A model generated the notes under the pieces. The model made no database searches, was not told where the DNA came from, and was given only the letters and a program-made list of their open reading frames with translations. A DNA stretch of 64,000 nucleotides from Arthrobacter sp. StoSoilB20 (lineage in GTDB: Bacteria; Actinomycetota; Actinomycetes; Actinomycetales; Micrococcaceae): assembly GCF_019977295.1 (NCBI RefSeq), contig NZ_AP024651.1:3162001-3226000 (forward strand), read 5' to 3'. Position numbers and translations under genes: made by a program. Below are positions 27,601 to 35,587 of this stretch, in pieces (position 1 is the first letter of the stretch; every line of letters begins with the position of its first letter).

Positions 27601-28136
27601 ACTTCGCTGGCCAGCTGCCAGGATTGGGCTCCGCCAAGCAGGACGACGTCCCGCTCGATGCCCAGCCGGAGTCCATAATCGGACACTATTCCGCTGGCGT
27701 AGGAATGGTAGGTGGAGACCTTGGGTTCGAGGTCGTCAGCCCCCAGCAGCCCCTCCGGGAATCCGATGCTGCCGTCATCTTCTGCTGCGATGCGCTGGAG
27801 GGTGGCCAGCTTGCTCCGGATCCGGCTGGCCAGTTCGCCGGCAGCCTTCCGTGTGAAAGTCACACCAAGCACTTCCTCCGGGCGGACCCACCCATTGGCG
27901 ACCAGCCACACCACCCTGTCCGCCATGGTTGCGGTCTTGCCGGAGCCGGCTCCGGCGATCACCAACCGTGGGGACAGCGGAGAGGCGATGATGTCCGACT
28001 GTTCGGCAGTGGGATGGTTTTTCTCGCCAAGGATGTCAGCCAGTTCAGAGGGAGTGAACCGGGGCTCAGGAACAAACGCGCCGCCAATAGTGCCGGGTTG
28101 TGTAGCGGCAACTCCGTCCAGGACTTCGGTTGTCAT
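24603..28136 (-). CDS. adnB: AdnB-like helicase-nuclease subunit
   Basis: Subunit of the AdnAB motor-nuclease that resects double-strand breaks in mycobacteria and relatives. The 1177 residues carry a UvrD-type motor with Walker A GAGSGKT at about 62-68, DEFQD (motif II), GDPNQSIYGFRGA (III) and VHASKGLEWDVVFVPGL (V). A RecB-family nuclease ends the protein at about 1080-1130 (GRIDAVF, then LIDWKTG and QLAVYRLAW). The ATG overlaps the adnA stop by four bases (ATGA). Intact motor motifs identify it as the lead motor subunit, and its position after adnA matches the known order. Confidence 0.93.
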   Translation of the reverse strand: MTTEVLDGVAATQPGTIGGAFVPEPRFTPSELADILGEKNHPTAEQSDIIASPLSPRLVIAGAGSGKTATMADRVVWLVANGWVRPEEVLGVTFTRKAAGELASRIRSKLATLQRIAAEDDGSIGFPEGLLGADDLEPKVSTYHSYASGIVSDYGLRLGIERDVVLLGGAQSWQLASEVVEAYDGEFEHFTAAKSTLVNAVIQLAGECAEHLQDPGTVRNWVLERVATFEQLPYLAGASKNPTTAAASLSAMLRTRASVADMVVRYQEAKRQRGVLDFGDLVALAARIASDIPLAATTERARYKVVLLDEFQDTSHAQLVLFSRLFSQGHAVTAVGDPNQSIYGFRGASAGQLFHFVQEFPVKHVGTGDGAETFSVAPTSYLTTAWRNGRNILAAANTIAAPLNKAAATDGPAGDRDAAGDVSVPPLVPSPAAVDGSVVIGRFSTDEDEAAAIARDVRRYQRTVFEEEKDGTPIKPTMAVLCRRRAQMECLRREFELQGIPYEIVGLGGLLDTPEIVDLVATLRVLADPGRSDALMRLLAGARWRIGPADLMAFNDWSRFLARRRSNPGTASEPMDENEEPASVVVESDITDASSLVEALDYLPKPGWTSRNGRTLSSTALERLDFLASELRSLRTYIGDDLTTLLGEVERAMLLDIEVAAKPGTTIHQARRNLDAFQDAAAGFLQTSQRVDLLAFLSWLEAAASEEGGLDLAPVETNREAVQLLTVHASKGLEWDVVFVPGLNAGSFPSTRDSRWSSGAAALPWPLRGDRADLPQWDLDQPDQKGWLDAEKDFKSEVQHHGEAEERRLAYVAYTRAKFVLCASSAAWNGSRSGMAGMSAFLADLAPLAGAAGVAADGGRGTSAVQTGSAVVHPGSVAEEALPEESPLTAALEVAGFPYDPLEGPVDPRTGARLRLVPGRRVVMDQAAANVRAYLADASCEAQVPGLTGPAAKWSEEAELLLDRQQRGRTTQDVHLPSHISASLFVDLGADPGAVLSQLRRPVPREPGISARKGTAFHAWVEEYFGTTGMLDLDEAPGSDSHIDEAYGLDDMVAAFKKSEWAQRAPAFVEVPVETRIGDVVVRGRIDAVFRDADGRWQLIDWKTGRRPAGRQLATRAVQLAVYRLAWARLKGVPLEEVSAAFYYVADDSVVRPHDLGTAEDLEQIVATALESGSLGR

Positions 28137-31100
28137 TCGGTGACCTGCTTTCCTCTGGCGCACAACGGGCAAACATCCGGAAGGCGGCATCCATGGCCAC
28201 CATGCCCGCTCTTGCCAGGATCATGACGTGCTTCGAAGGAGGCCCCTGCCATCAAGGCAGCAGCCTCGTTGACCAGTTCCTCCGCCCAGTTCGCTGAAGG
28301 ATCCAAGGGGTCCTGTTGCTGAACTGCCGGCGTCTTTGTTTTTGTTCCCAGGTGGGCCAGCACCGCGCCGCCCGGGGCAAAGCCTTCATGTTCGGTGTTG
28401 GATCCGGAGTCGGTGGCTTCCTCTGAGGTTCCTGCGTCCTTGAAGGCTCCTCTTAGCACCGCTGCCTGATATGCACCCAATTGCGGGTGCCTGGCAACTT
28501 CTGCCTTGCCTGGTTGCCGCTTGCCGGTTTTGAGGTCCACCACAACAAGCCGGCCTTGGTCATCAACCTCCAGGCGGTCCACCTGACCCCGAAGCACAGC
28601 ATGCCGGGTAAAGTCCGCTTCAGGATCTGCAGAGCCCGAAGCATCCAGGCAGACATCAGGAAGCTGGACTTCGAAGTCATGTTCCACAGCGAGCAAGCTG
28701 CGTCCCTCGCTGCGCATGACGAGGACGTATTGCGCCAATTTGCGCACCATCTGTTCCGCGCGTTGGAAGTCGAGCCTGCCCTCCCAGTTCTCTTTCATGC
28801 CAAGGGTTGGCCATCTGCGGACAAGTTCGGCTACGTACTCCGAACCAGAGGCCTCGGGCATTTCCTGGGCGATGCTGTGGACCAGGGTTCCGAGGCTGCG
28901 CGCGAAGTCGGTGGCGGCCTCGCCCCCGGCAGCCTGCACGAACCAGTCCAGCGGGGACTTATGGACAGCTTCAACCTTGGATGGGGACACGGACACGGTA
29001 GCCCCCGGGGGGACCACCGGCTCCCCCGAGCTCAGCGGGGCCAGGCCCCACCAGGTATCGGGGTTGGCACCGGGAACGGGCGGTTCTGAGCTGGCGAGCC
29101 GGGCCAGTATCCGCGCGGCTTCCTGGCTGGCCGCGCTTCCACCGGCTTCCCCCGTAGAGGAGGTGACCGCTTGTGCGTGCTGCCTCAGCTCGGCAACAAG
29201 GGCCCTGAGAGTCAGGGGACGCTCGACAAAGGTGTAGTCGCGTTTGTACTGCCCTGATTCCAAAGGGGCAACATAATCCAGGAAAGCCGAGGGCTGGTCA
29301 TCCTCCGAGGACACCGCTGTGCAGATCAGGACCTCCCGGGCCCGGGAAACTGCCGTTGAGAAACTCCTGAGTTCGTCGTAACGGATGTCCCTGAGCCTGC
29401 TCAAGGGGCCCCGGCTGACGGCGTAGTCCACTCCATGCTCCACAGCGTCGGCGTAAACGGTACTGCCGAGGAGTTCGCCGCGCAGCCGGGTATTCGGCCA
29501 GACGCCTTCCTGGAGACCGGCGACGATCACCACAGGCCATTCCCGGCCCGCAGCACTGGCTGGGGTCATGATTTCCACGCACGCCTCCAACTGGGCACGT
29601 GCGGCAAGAGTGTCCATGGGAAGTTCCTGGTTCAGGAGATAGTCCAGGAACTGCTCGGGACCGGAACCCGGCAATTGGTCCACAAAGCGTTCGGCGGTAT
29701 GGAACAGTGCCATCATGGCGTCGAGGTCCCGATCGGCCCGTGCGCCGGCGTTGCCGCCCTCCAGCGCCATCTCGGCCCAGCGTGATGACAAACCGGTGGC
29801 CTGCCACAAAGCCCACAAGACCGACTCCGCGTTGGCGCCCGGCTCGGCTGCGGCCTTGGATCCTGCCGCAATCATGCGGGCAAGCCGGCGGGCCGAGCTG
29901 CCTTCGATTCCCAAGGACGCCAGGGCCCCGGGTTCCAGCAGTGCTTCGACCAGCAGGGCATCGCTGGACCTGCCGCCTCCACCCAGGAGTTCCTCGCGTC
30001 GCAACGATTGCCTGAGCCGGCGCAGTTCAATGGCAGTGGCTCCTCCAATGCGCGATGTCAGCAGCGAGACGGCCGTTTCCGGAGACAGCTTGGCCGGGTC
30101 AAGGACAATCGCAAAGGCCTCCAGCAGCGGACGGACGGCCACCTCATCGCGGACAGCCGAGTCCGCCACCGGAACACGCACCGGTATTCCCTGGCCGCTG
30201 AGATAACGCTGCATCTGCGCAATCTGGCCGCCATTGCGCACGATCACGGCAATGTCACTGAACTCCCGCCGCTCCCTCAGTTGAGCTTCCAGGATCCGCT
30301 GGGCAACGTATCTCAGCTCATGGACGGCAGACGGCAGGACATGTCCTTCAACCCTGCCTTCACTGCCGCGGGCCTCTCCTGCGGCGTCCGGGCCAGGCGG
30401 CTGCTCCAGCCGCCTGGCAAGCTGGCCGCCGGAACGTTGGGAAATGCGTGCCGCAACACGTGTCCATGCTTCCGCTACCGAGGGCTCGTGCCGGTGGGTA
30501 AACCACAAAGGACGCTCGTGGACCACGCCCGGCATGCCTCCCAGCAGGGAAGGCAGTTCTGCCACAAGATCAGGACGGGCACCACGGAAGCCCTGCACCA
30601 CAGTGTCCGGCGAGTAGGTGACCACCACGTCCTTTCCCTCGGCGACATCGGCCAGGAGTTCAAATACTGCAGGATTGGACTCCTGGGAATCGTCCACCAG
30701 GATCAGTTGGAGCCGGTCCCGTTCCGCAGCCAGGAATTCCGGCGAGTCCTGGAAGATCTGCCGCGCCGTGGTGATGATTCCCGCGGGGTCGAAGGCCTCG
30801 GGCATACGGAGGTCCAGGACGTCCCGGTACTCGCTGTACAGCTGGGCCGCGGCCATCCAATCAGGCCTTCCGCATTCGTAGGCGAGTCCCACCAGGTCCT
30901 CTGCAGTACGCCCGGACTCAATGATGCGGTCGAACAACTGGCGGATTTCGTGCCGGAAGCCCCGGGTGGGAAGGGCCGCGTTGAGATCCTCCGGCCAAGG
31001 CAATTCGAATCCCGAGCGGGAGTGCCCTTCAAGCAGCTCCTTGATGATGAGATCCTGTTCCGGACCGGAGAGGAGCTTAGGGGGTCGGCCCAGCGGTATG

Positions 31101-31483
31101 ACGCCCTCGGCTTTGGCCCGCCGGATGACGTCGAACGCGTACGACGCCCAAGTACGTGCCGGCGTCGTACTAAGACTCCGGTCCAGCCGCCCGGTAAAAG
31201 TATCCCGCAGGGCCGCGGCGGCATGCCGTCCGGGGGCAAGTATGAGGATCCGTTCAGGATCCAGGCCGTCCTCCCGGACGCGGCGTACCGCCGATTCGAC
31301 CAGCACGGTGGATTTTCCGGTTCCGGGACCACCGGGTACCAGAACAGGGCCACTGCCCTGCCGCAGCGAAACGACGGCACTTTGGTCCGGTGACAAAACG
31401 GGGGCCGCGTAGTGGGTCTCGCGCGGGGGCAGCAGGCGGAGAGCAGCTGGTGCTGGGCGGGTCTTGGCAGGAGTGGCGGTCAC
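28133..31483 (-). CDS. adnA: AdnA-like helicase-nuclease subunit
   Basis: Partner subunit of AdnB. The 1116 residues have Walker A GGPGTGKST at 51-59, but motif II reads DDSQE rather than DEFQD, and motif III is altered (SPDTVVQGFRGA); a weaker motor in this subunit is known for AdnA. The C-terminal RecB-like nuclease has RGQVDRLEVDD, VVDLKTG at about 980, and PQLGAYQAA. The protein ends with cysteines spaced C-x5-C-x2-C, which could form part of an iron-sulfur site as in AddB-type nucleases. The GTG start overlaps the upstream ATL stop (GTGA), so atl-adnA-adnB form one coupled operon. Confidence 0.92.
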   Translation of the reverse strand: MTATPAKTRPAPAALRLLPPRETHYAAPVLSPDQSAVVSLRQGSGPVLVPGGPGTGKSTVLVESAVRRVREDGLDPERILILAPGRHAAAALRDTFTGRLDRSLSTTPARTWASYAFDVIRRAKAEGVIPLGRPPKLLSGPEQDLIIKELLEGHSRSGFELPWPEDLNAALPTRGFRHEIRQLFDRIIESGRTAEDLVGLAYECGRPDWMAAAQLYSEYRDVLDLRMPEAFDPAGIITTARQIFQDSPEFLAAERDRLQLILVDDSQESNPAVFELLADVAEGKDVVVTYSPDTVVQGFRGARPDLVAELPSLLGGMPGVVHERPLWFTHRHEPSVAEAWTRVAARISQRSGGQLARRLEQPPGPDAAGEARGSEGRVEGHVLPSAVHELRYVAQRILEAQLRERREFSDIAVIVRNGGQIAQMQRYLSGQGIPVRVPVADSAVRDEVAVRPLLEAFAIVLDPAKLSPETAVSLLTSRIGGATAIELRRLRQSLRREELLGGGGRSSDALLVEALLEPGALASLGIEGSSARRLARMIAAGSKAAAEPGANAESVLWALWQATGLSSRWAEMALEGGNAGARADRDLDAMMALFHTAERFVDQLPGSGPEQFLDYLLNQELPMDTLAARAQLEACVEIMTPASAAGREWPVVIVAGLQEGVWPNTRLRGELLGSTVYADAVEHGVDYAVSRGPLSRLRDIRYDELRSFSTAVSRAREVLICTAVSSEDDQPSAFLDYVAPLESGQYKRDYTFVERPLTLRALVAELRQHAQAVTSSTGEAGGSAASQEAARILARLASSEPPVPGANPDTWWGLAPLSSGEPVVPPGATVSVSPSKVEAVHKSPLDWFVQAAGGEAATDFARSLGTLVHSIAQEMPEASGSEYVAELVRRWPTLGMKENWEGRLDFQRAEQMVRKLAQYVLVMRSEGRSLLAVEHDFEVQLPDVCLDASGSADPEADFTRHAVLRGQVDRLEVDDQGRLVVVDLKTGKRQPGKAEVARHPQLGAYQAAVLRGAFKDAGTSEEATDSGSNTEHEGFAPGGAVLAHLGTKTKTPAVQQQDPLDPSANWAEELVNEAAALMAGASFEARHDPGKSGHGGHGCRLPDVCPLCARGKQVTE

Positions 31484-31896
31484 ACAGTCATTTCATCATC
31501 GGGCACCGACAATTTATGGAGTTGACGCTCCAACTGGTCCGAGATCACATCCAGTTGATCAAAATCGGCTTCCCCTGGTGCCCATCGCGCCGTTGCCAGG
31601 TCAACGCGCCAACGGCCTTCTCCCGTCCTGGAGAAGGCCTCAAAGGCGCCATGCAGCGGCGTCGATTCTTCCAGGTAGTGCTTCAGTGCCTCGACTTCGT
31701 GCCCGGAGGGTGCCTCGCCGCTGGCCCGCAGGACCCGCCACCAGGCCCCGGAGCTGCCGTAGTGGCTCATGACTGCCCCAACCTGTCGCGGCCCGCCGGC
31801 ACCAAGAAGCTCTGCGACATCCCCGTAGGAAACCGCCGAACCGGGAGGAACGAGGTCCACAACGGCCAAAACCGCCGTCACATACTCCATCCGCAT
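31480..31896 (-). CDS. Alkyltransferase-like (ATL) DNA-binding protein
   Basis: A 138-residue protein of the O6-methylguanine-DNA methyltransferase fold. The DNA-binding part is present (YGDVAELLGAGGPRQVGAVMSHYG), but where true methyltransferases have P-C-H-R it reads A-W-W-R (residues 51-54): the reactive Cys is replaced by Trp, the hallmark of ATL proteins. ATLs bind alkylated guanine and pass it to nucleotide excision repair rather than repairing it. First gene of the operon with adnA and adnB. The ATG at 31896 has no ribosome site but does have a leaderless-type promoter. Confidence 0.9.
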   Translation of the reverse strand: MRMEYVTAVLAVVDLVPPGSAVSYGDVAELLGAGGPRQVGAVMSHYGSSGAWWRVLRASGEAPSGHEVEALKHYLEESTPLHGAFEAFSRTGEGRWRVDLATARWAPGEADFDQLDVISDQLERQLHKLSVPDDEMTV

Positions 31897-31902
31897 GTGT
31901 TC

Positions 31903-31930
31903 AGCGTAACGGCAGGAGTGTCGCGTCCAA
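31903..31930 (-). promoter_or_regulatory. Promoter of the atl-adnA-adnB operon
   Basis: On the minus strand, TTGGAC (31925-31930) and TACGCT (31903-31908) are separated by 16 bp, and the -10 ends six bases before the ATG, predicting a leaderless mRNA. Of the promoters I looked for here, this has one of the better -35 matches. Confidence 0.6.
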
Positions 31931-31950
31931 AGACTGTCGGACCCAGCCGG

Positions 31951-31956
31951 TAGCTT
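31951..31956 (+). promoter_or_regulatory. Probable -10 element for a leaderless exonuclease transcript
   Basis: TAGCTT six bases before the ATG at 31963, again the leaderless spacing. It is divergent from, and within 25 bp of, the atl promoter. TTGAAG within the same stretch could alternatively act as a weak ribosome site. Confidence 0.4.
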
Positions 31957-31962
31957 GAAGAC

Positions 31963-32673
31963 ATGAGCTCCTGGAACACCCTCTCCCGCGCCGCATTCGA
32001 CCTCGAGACCACCGGGAAGAACTCGCGGTCAGCCCGCATCGTCACCGCTTCGATCACCGTTGTCGATGACCACGGAGAACTCATTGCCGAGCACGAGTGG
32101 CTGGCTGACCCGGGCGTTGAGATTCCCCTTGAAGCCAGTGAAGTCCATGGCGTGTCCACGGAGAAGGCCAGGGCAGAAGGCCGTCCGGCGGCAGAAGTCA
32201 CCCGTGAAGTTGCCGCGGTTCTCCAGGAACTTTTCGACGCCGGCACTCCCGTCATCGCTTTCAACGCCAGTTACGACTTCACCGTGCTGGCCGCTGAGTC
32301 TGCACGCTATGGAGTGCCGCAACTGAGCCGCTTCCCCGTGTTGGACCCCTATGTCATGAACAAACAAGTGGATCGCTACCGCAAGGGAAAGCGCACGCTG
32401 ACTGCCCTGTGCGAGGAATACGGGGTTGACCTGACCAACGCCCACACCTCCGCAGCGGATGCGCTCGCCACCCTCCGCGTCCTGGATGCAATGGCCGGCA
32501 AGTTCCCCAAGCTGCAGATGCCTGCGTCCACACTCCACCAGTTGCAAGTAGACTGGGCCGCGTCCCAGGCCGCCGATTTCCAGCAGTATTTGCGGCGCAG
32601 CAAACCCACCGCAGTTATCGAGGGCGAGTGGCCGGTCCTGCCGCCTGAGGATGCGGGTCGGGGCGGCTTCTAA
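31963..32673 (+). CDS. DEDDh 3'-5' exonuclease (DnaQ/polymerase III epsilon-like)
   Basis: A 236-residue exonuclease-domain protein. The catalytic residues are visible: Asp13 and Glu15 (FDLETTG), Asp105 (NASYDFTVL), His161 and Asp166 (AHTSAADA), which gives the DEDDh class. It is a stand-alone domain rather than a polymerase subunit, so likely roles are DNA proofreading-like trimming or RNA processing. It diverges from the atl-adnA-adnB operon with only 66 bp between start codons, which supports a repair-related role but does not prove one. Confidence 0.9.
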   Translation: MSSWNTLSRAAFDLETTGKNSRSARIVTASITVVDDHGELIAEHEWLADPGVEIPLEASEVHGVSTEKARAEGRPAAEVTREVAAVLQELFDAGTPVIAFNASYDFTVLAAESARYGVPQLSRFPVLDPYVMNKQVDRYRKGKRTLTALCEEYGVDLTNAHTSAADALATLRVLDAMAGKFPKLQMPASTLHQLQVDWAASQAADFQQYLRRSKPTAVIEGEWPVLPPEDAGRGGF

Positions 32674-32999
32674 CCAAAGCTTCCTCCCACGGGGTTGCAT
32701 TCTGCGACGCATGTCACACGAAACAGCGGGAACCCCAAAGGCCAGCCACTTCGCGTGCGGATTCCACACACGCACCGGCTGGCGGAATAGTCCGGAACCC
32801 GAGGACTCACCCAAGGGAACTTTGTTCGGCCAAATCGATGGCGAGCAATCATTTGTTCGATTCACGCTGCCCCGGTGGGCGGGTGACATAATTAAGTTTG
32901 GCGGGTTGAAGTCTGCTAGGGCAGCCACCCTTCCTTTCGGTTGCCACATTCCCCGCCCACCGTGAAACGTCTTCGTGACCCGATGAAAGTGATTTCTTC
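32674..32999 (+). other. Intergenic region upstream of the amino-acid ABC transporter
   Basis: About 325 bp with no gene I can support. A 104-codon open frame runs through it but starts inside the exonuclease gene and has no recognisable protein features. An AT-rich patch (ATAATTAAG at about 32888-32896) is the most likely promoter area of the transporter operon. Confidence 0.5.
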
Positions 33000-33950
33000 A
33001 TGAAATTCAAAGCCCCTAAGTGGCTGTCTGTTGCCCCCGTGGCCGCAGCCCTGGTGATTTCCCTGGCAGCTTGTGGCGGTGGAACTTCCGAGCCCAGCGG
33101 TTCGCCCACCGATGCGTTGGCCGGCAGCGACCAGAAGTCCCTGGACACGTTCACCACCGCCGAGGTAACCCCGCTGGACAAGATCGACAAGTCCAAGTTG
33201 GGCCTCATTACCGACGGCACCCTGCGCGTGGGCACCCTCTCCGATGCCCCGCCGAACATCTTCATTGACCCCTCGGGCAAATTCACCGGTTATGACAACG
33301 AGCTCCTCCGCGCCATCGGCGACAAGCTGGGCCTGAAGGTTGAGTTCGCATCCACCGACTTCTCCGCGTTGCTCTCCCAGGTGGGCAACAAGCAGTTCGA
33401 CGTCGGATCCTCCTCGATCTCCACCACCGACGCACGCCGTAAGACAGTCGGTTTCACCAACGGCTACGACTTCGGCTACATGGCCATCGTGACCAAGAGC
33501 GACTCCAAGGTGGGCGGCTTCGCCGACGTCAAGGAAGGCCTGCGCATCGGCGTTGTCCAGGGCACCGTCCAGGATGACTACATGACGAACACGCTCAAGA
33601 TCGAGCCCGTCCGTTTCCCTGACTACAACACCGTTTACGGCAACGTGAAGAACGGCCAGATCGACGCATGGGTCGCTCCCTCCCAGCAGGCTGAAGGCCA
33701 GGTCAAGGAAGGCGACAACACCAAGATCGCCGAGAAGGTTGTCAACACCCAGAACTTCACCGCCTATGCAGTGAACAAGGACAACCAGCCGCTGATCGAC
33801 GCCTTGAACTCCGGCTTGGATGCCGTCATTGCCGACGGCACCTGGGCCAAGCTCACAGCCGAGTGGTACAAGGACCGTCCGACTGCTGCCGAGCAGACCC
33901 CCCAGGGCTGGAAGCCGGGCAGCAAGGCCGTCCAGCTCCCCGCCAAGTAA
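33000..33950 (+). CDS. Amino-acid ABC transporter substrate-binding lipoprotein
   Basis: Solute receptor (SBP family 3) of a polar amino-acid importer, 316 residues. The N-terminus is a lipoprotein signal with lipobox LAAC and the acylated Cys at residue 25. Family features are clear: FTGYDNELLRAIGDKLGLKVEF, DVGSSSISTTDARRKTVGFTNGY, and GIVQGTVQDDY-like sequence. It is first of a three-gene operon with permease (12 bp downstream) and ATPase. The exact amino acid is unknown. Confidence 0.93.
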   Translation: MKFKAPKWLSVAPVAAALVISLAACGGGTSEPSGSPTDALAGSDQKSLDTFTTAEVTPLDKIDKSKLGLITDGTLRVGTLSDAPPNIFIDPSGKFTGYDNELLRAIGDKLGLKVEFASTDFSALLSQVGNKQFDVGSSSISTTDARRKTVGFTNGYDFGYMAIVTKSDSKVGGFADVKEGLRIGVVQGTVQDDYMTNTLKIEPVRFPDYNTVYGNVKNGQIDAWVAPSQQAEGQVKEGDNTKIAEKVVNTQNFTAYAVNKDNQPLIDALNSGLDAVIADGTWAKLTAEWYKDRPTAAEQTPQGWKPGSKAVQLPAK

Positions 33951-33962
33951 ACAAGGCGTTCC

Positions 33963-34727
33963 ATGGATATCCTCAATCAACTTGCCGAGACCTTCTTTGA
34001 CTGGGAGGCAATGGGCGAAGTCCTTCCCAAGATGTTCGCCGTCGGCCTGCCCAATACCATCGTCCTGGCTGTCGTCTCCGGCATCATCGGGACCGCGATC
34101 GGGATGCTGCTCGCCCTGATGGGGATTTCCCGGAACGCAGCAGCACGGTGGATAGCCCGCATTTACACGGACATTCTCCGCGGGCTTCCTCCGGTGCTGA
34201 CCATTCTGGTGATCGGGTTCGGTTTCGGCCCCATCATTCGTGAACTGACGGGCTCCACCAGCCCCTACCCCATGGCTATCGCGGCGTTGTCGTTGATGTC
34301 CGGCGCGTACATCGGCGAGATCTTCCGGTCCGGCATCCAGAGCGTGGACAAGGGACAACTCGAAGCGACCCGTGCCCTCGGATTCAGCTACGGCTCCTCC
34401 ATGCGCCTGGTGGTAGTACCCCAGGGAATCCGCAGGGTCCTTCCGGCCCTGGTAAACCAGTTCATTGCACTGATCAAGGAATCCTCATTGGTGTTCATGC
34501 TGGGCCTCCTGGCCACGGAACGCGAGATTTTCCAGATCGGCAAGGACGCCGCCGCCAACAGCGGAAACCTGTCCCCGTACGTTGCTGCCGCCATCTTCTA
34601 CCTCGCGCTGACCATCCCGCTCACGCATTTTGTGAACTGGATCGACGCCCGCATGCGCTCCGGCAAGCCGGAGAAGAAGGAACCGGATGAGGCAGCAGCC
34701 GTGGTAGGAAAAGGAGCGCAGGCATGA
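33963..34727 (+). CDS. Amino-acid ABC transporter permease (HisM/GlnP family)
   Basis: A 254-residue membrane permease with about five transmembrane helices. It has the family segments [13 protein letters not shown] near the start, [18 protein letters not shown] in the middle, and the ATPase-coupling EAA loop [24 protein letters not shown]. An AAGGCG site precedes the ATG. Its stop overlaps the ATPase start by four bases (ATGA). A single permease gene suggests a homodimeric channel. Confidence 0.94.
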   Translation: MDILNQLAETFFDWEAMGEVLPKMFAVGLPNTIVLAVVSGIIGTAIGMLLALMGISRNAAARWIARIYTDILRGLPPVLTILVIGFGFGPIIRELTGSTSPYPMAIAALSLMSGAYIGEIFRSGIQSVDKGQLEATRALGFSYGSSMRLVVVPQGIRRVLPALVNQFIALIKESSLVFMLGLLATEREIFQIGKDAAANSGNLSPYVAAAIFYLALTIPLTHFVNWIDARMRSGKPEKKEPDEAAAVVGKGAQA

Positions 34728-35461
34728 GTGAATTCGCATCCGGCACATTAACTGCAAAGAACATCCACTTGTCCTTTGGCAGCAACCACGTGCTGCGGGG
34801 CATTGACCTGCACGTCGAGAAAGGCACCACGGCCTCCGTGATCGGCCCTTCCGGCTCAGGCAAGTCGACCCTTCTGCGCGTGATGAACCGCCTCATCGAA
34901 CCCGACCAGGGCGACATCCTGCTGGACGGACGTTCTGTGCTCAAGGACAATCCGGACGAACTGCGTCGCCGGATCGGCATGGTGTTCCAGCAGTTCAACC
35001 TGTTCCCCCACAAGACCGTGGCTGAGAACATTTCGCTGGCATTGCGCAAACTCCGTGGCATGTCCAAGGAGCAGGCGCGCGACGAGGCCCTGTCCCAACT
35101 GGACCTTGTGGGCCTGAAGCACAAGGCCGACTCGCGTCCGGCAAACCTTTCCGGTGGCCAGCAGCAGCGCGTGGCGATCGCCCGTGCCCTGGCCATGAAG
35201 CCGGAGGTGATGTTCTTTGACGAGGCCACCTCTGCGCTGGACCCGGAATTGGTCAAGGGCGTTCTTGCCCTCATGACCGACCTGGCCCAAGGCGGCATGA
35301 CCATGGTGGTGGTGACCCACGAGATGGGCTTCTCGCGCAACGTCTCCGATGTGGTGACCTTCATGGACGCCGGCGTGGTGGTGGAATCCGGACCTCCGGA
35401 GCAGCTTTTCACCAATCCGCAAACGGAACGCCTGCAGGGCTTCCTGTCGGACGTCCTCTAG
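34724..35461 (+). CDS. Amino-acid ABC transporter ATP-binding protein (GlnQ/HisP type)
   Basis: A 245-residue ATPase that powers the importer. Walker [10 protein letters not shown] is at 41-49, the Q-loop is [13 protein letters not shown], the signature [15 protein letters not shown] is at about 143-157, and Walker B is [14 protein letters not shown], followed by the switch His in [10 protein letters not shown]. Translationally coupled to the permease gene; the operon ends at the hairpin just downstream. Confidence 0.96.
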   Translation: MSEFASGTLTAKNIHLSFGSNHVLRGIDLHVEKGTTASVIGPSGSGKSTLLRVMNRLIEPDQGDILLDGRSVLKDNPDELRRRIGMVFQQFNLFPHKTVAENISLALRKLRGMSKEQARDEALSQLDLVGLKHKADSRPANLSGGQQQRVAIARALAMKPEVMFFDEATSALDPELVKGVLALMTDLAQGGMTMVVVTHEMGFSRNVSDVVTFMDAGVVVESGPPEQLFTNPQTERLQGFLSDVL

Positions 35462-35480
35462 GCAAAAAAAGCACCAGCCC

Positions 35481-35517
35481 AAAGAACCCCGTCTTCGTTG
35501 CGAAGACGGGGTTCTTT
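35481..35517 (+). terminator. Terminator of the amino-acid transporter operon
   Basis: A 17-bp perfect stem (35481-35497 with 35501-35517) with a three-base loop. The 3' arm ends in TTCTTT. It separates this operon from the convergent NagZ-like gene and may serve both. Confidence 0.85.
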
Positions 35518-35553
35518 GCTGTGGCATTGGCCCTGCTGTGATCACAGCCCCCT

Positions 35554-35587
35554 GCAATCACTGCCCGGCTGCGATCACTGCCCGGCT
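35554..35587. repeat. 17-bp tandem duplication at the 3' end of the NagZ-like gene
   Basis: Two adjacent 17-bp copies (35554-35570 and 35571-35587) differ at one base and share ATCACTGCCCGGCT. The second copy contains the gene's stop codon, so the first copy is a duplicated, now non-coding, gene end. Confidence 0.7.

Noticed and set aside
32651..32965. 104-codon plus-strand open frame before the amino-acid transporter
   Set aside because: It starts inside the exonuclease gene, has no ribosome site, and shows no family features.
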